Source: Phymatolithon calcareum | Taxonomy: Eukaryota; Rhodophyta; Florideophyceae; Hapalidiales | Direction: 5' to 3' | DNA: 64,000 nt | Assembly (NCBI GenBank): GCA_977006965.1 | Contig: OZ345371.1 | Location: forward strand, 930,001-994,000 | In this document: piece by piece, positions 63,190 to 64,000 of the stretch | Position numbering within the stretch: position 1 is the first letter of the stretch | Layout of the letters: every line of letters starts with the position of its first letter | Translations under genes and position numbers: made by a program | Notes under the pieces: generated by a model | Database searches by the model: none | Told to the model about the DNA's origin: nothing | Seen by the model: only the letters and a program-made list of their open reading frames with translations

Positions 63190-63999
63190 GGTATAATTTT
63201 GAATTTGATAACGCTCTTCATATGCCAGAGGCACAGGGAAGGCTTGTACTTTGAAAACAGCTCGGATTGAGCTCATTTGCCCTTTTCCTTGTCCGTAGAA
63301 AATAATTTCGGCTCGAAGCTTGGAACTTTAGATTTCAGTGAATAAATAAAGCTTGTTTTCAGACTTCGCCTTGAAACATTTCCATCACTTCCGTCTGTAT
63401 TGACTTGTAATAATAAGTAGGCGATGGGTAATCCAGTTCTAAAAACAGTTGTAAGAAGCAAAAAGCTCCAACTTCGATCTATTTTTCTGATACGTGCTGT
63501 CGATGAAGGCCTCGGCACATTCAAGGTTTTCAGTGATGTGCTTTCTGATTCCCGTAGTGAAACCAAATGCATAAGTTGTTTGGTTGTAGAAGCACTCCGA
63601 CAAGCTCGCACATGAATCCAATAGCAATCTGCAAGAATTGAAAGAACCTTGACCGCGCATGAACTGCTGCTTCGTGAACTGACACCAGTGATAATACACT
63701 TAAGACCACGAGAAAATGCGATCTGCCCTCATTCAAAGTATAGATCAATTCTAAAAGGGGACAAGGCCCTCCGAGGTAAACTTTTCGATGAATTTGATGT
63801 CTTCGCTGGATAATCTAGTTATTATTTGCGCTTCTTCGTGATCTGATTCTTGCAGACTTCTGATATCAACATTTCCAACTTGAGAGAGCGAAATGTTGAG
63901 AGATACTCCACAAAGAATGCTCTTTTTCGTGATTCCCATACAATTCCTGCGATTAGATTTTTCACTTCTTTTAGCCTGATGACTCTTTCACTACAAGAC
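63190..63999 (-). pseudogene. Mutator-like transposase DDE core, runs off the right edge
   Basis: The minus strand encodes 'GIRKHITENLECAEAFIDST', 'YQKNRSKLELFASYN' (first Asp in DSTY, 63499-63501), 'RTGLPIAYLLLQVNTDGSDG', 'FEPKLFSTDKEKG' (second Asp in TDK, 63291-63293) and 'KYKPSLCLWHMKSVIKFKI' (CLWH). This order is the catalytic core of Mutator-like transposases. Frames change near 63445 and 63275. 63751-63939 is open and may be upstream transposase sequence. It is a different copy from the one at 44530-48543, which lacks this core. The third catalytic residue (Glu), the SWIM finger and the ends were not found. Confidence 0.7.
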
Positions 64000-64000
64000 A

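Overview
This window is eukaryotic repeat-rich DNA, a graveyard of nested transposable elements with very little host coding sequence. I see no bacterial operons, no ribosome binding sites, no rRNA, no canonical tRNA gene and no CRISPR array. The clearest host-type gene is a three-exon C2H2 zinc-finger gene at 31939-32546 (minus strand), with two short GT-AG introns (82 and 70 nt) that carry fungal/oomycete-like branch points. Short introns, a gypsy element with a WLDD-type reverse transcriptase plus chromodomain, tRNA-derived SINEs, Helitrons and a PIF/Harbinger element together suggest a microbial eukaryote, most plausibly an oomycete or a related lineage. That assignment is inference from family resemblance only.

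Layout. 1-2702: degraded Ty1/copia element (minus) running off the left edge. 2940-3580: 3' end of a LINE of family B. 3990-7373: degraded Helitron Rep (minus) lacking its PIF1 helicase. 7949-10284: a pyrimidine-rich minisatellite between two ~350-bp direct repeats; the second copy is split by a complete 2017-bp PIF/Harbinger element (10285-12301). 13470-21588: an old LINE-A copy split by a second, full-length LINE-A (13977-19790, 15-bp target duplication), itself interrupted by a 329-bp MITE. 24222-29499: two copies of an unrecognised tRNA-derived SINE, one split by a 2-kb TIR transposon (E1) whose sister copy (E2) lies inverted 1.3 kb away.

29.5-37.9 kb is mostly unassigned, with the zinc-finger gene, a copia fragment and a few unidentified ORFs. 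37965-43778 is a young gypsy element (454-bp LTRs differing at 5 sites, 4-bp target duplication) with three coding lesions. 43985-48552 holds a LINE fragment and a Mutator-like element with ~29-bp tandem subterminal repeats, an N-terminal transposase piece and a SWIM zinc finger, and a LINE copy inside it. 48.65-62.4 kb carries three further degraded copia elements in alternating orientations plus a LINE tail. The right edge holds the DDE core of a second Mutator-like transposase.

The genes do not form a shared pathway. What ties them together is the stack of insertions, whose relative order can be read from target duplications, in-window empty sites and ORFs that become continuous across an insertion.
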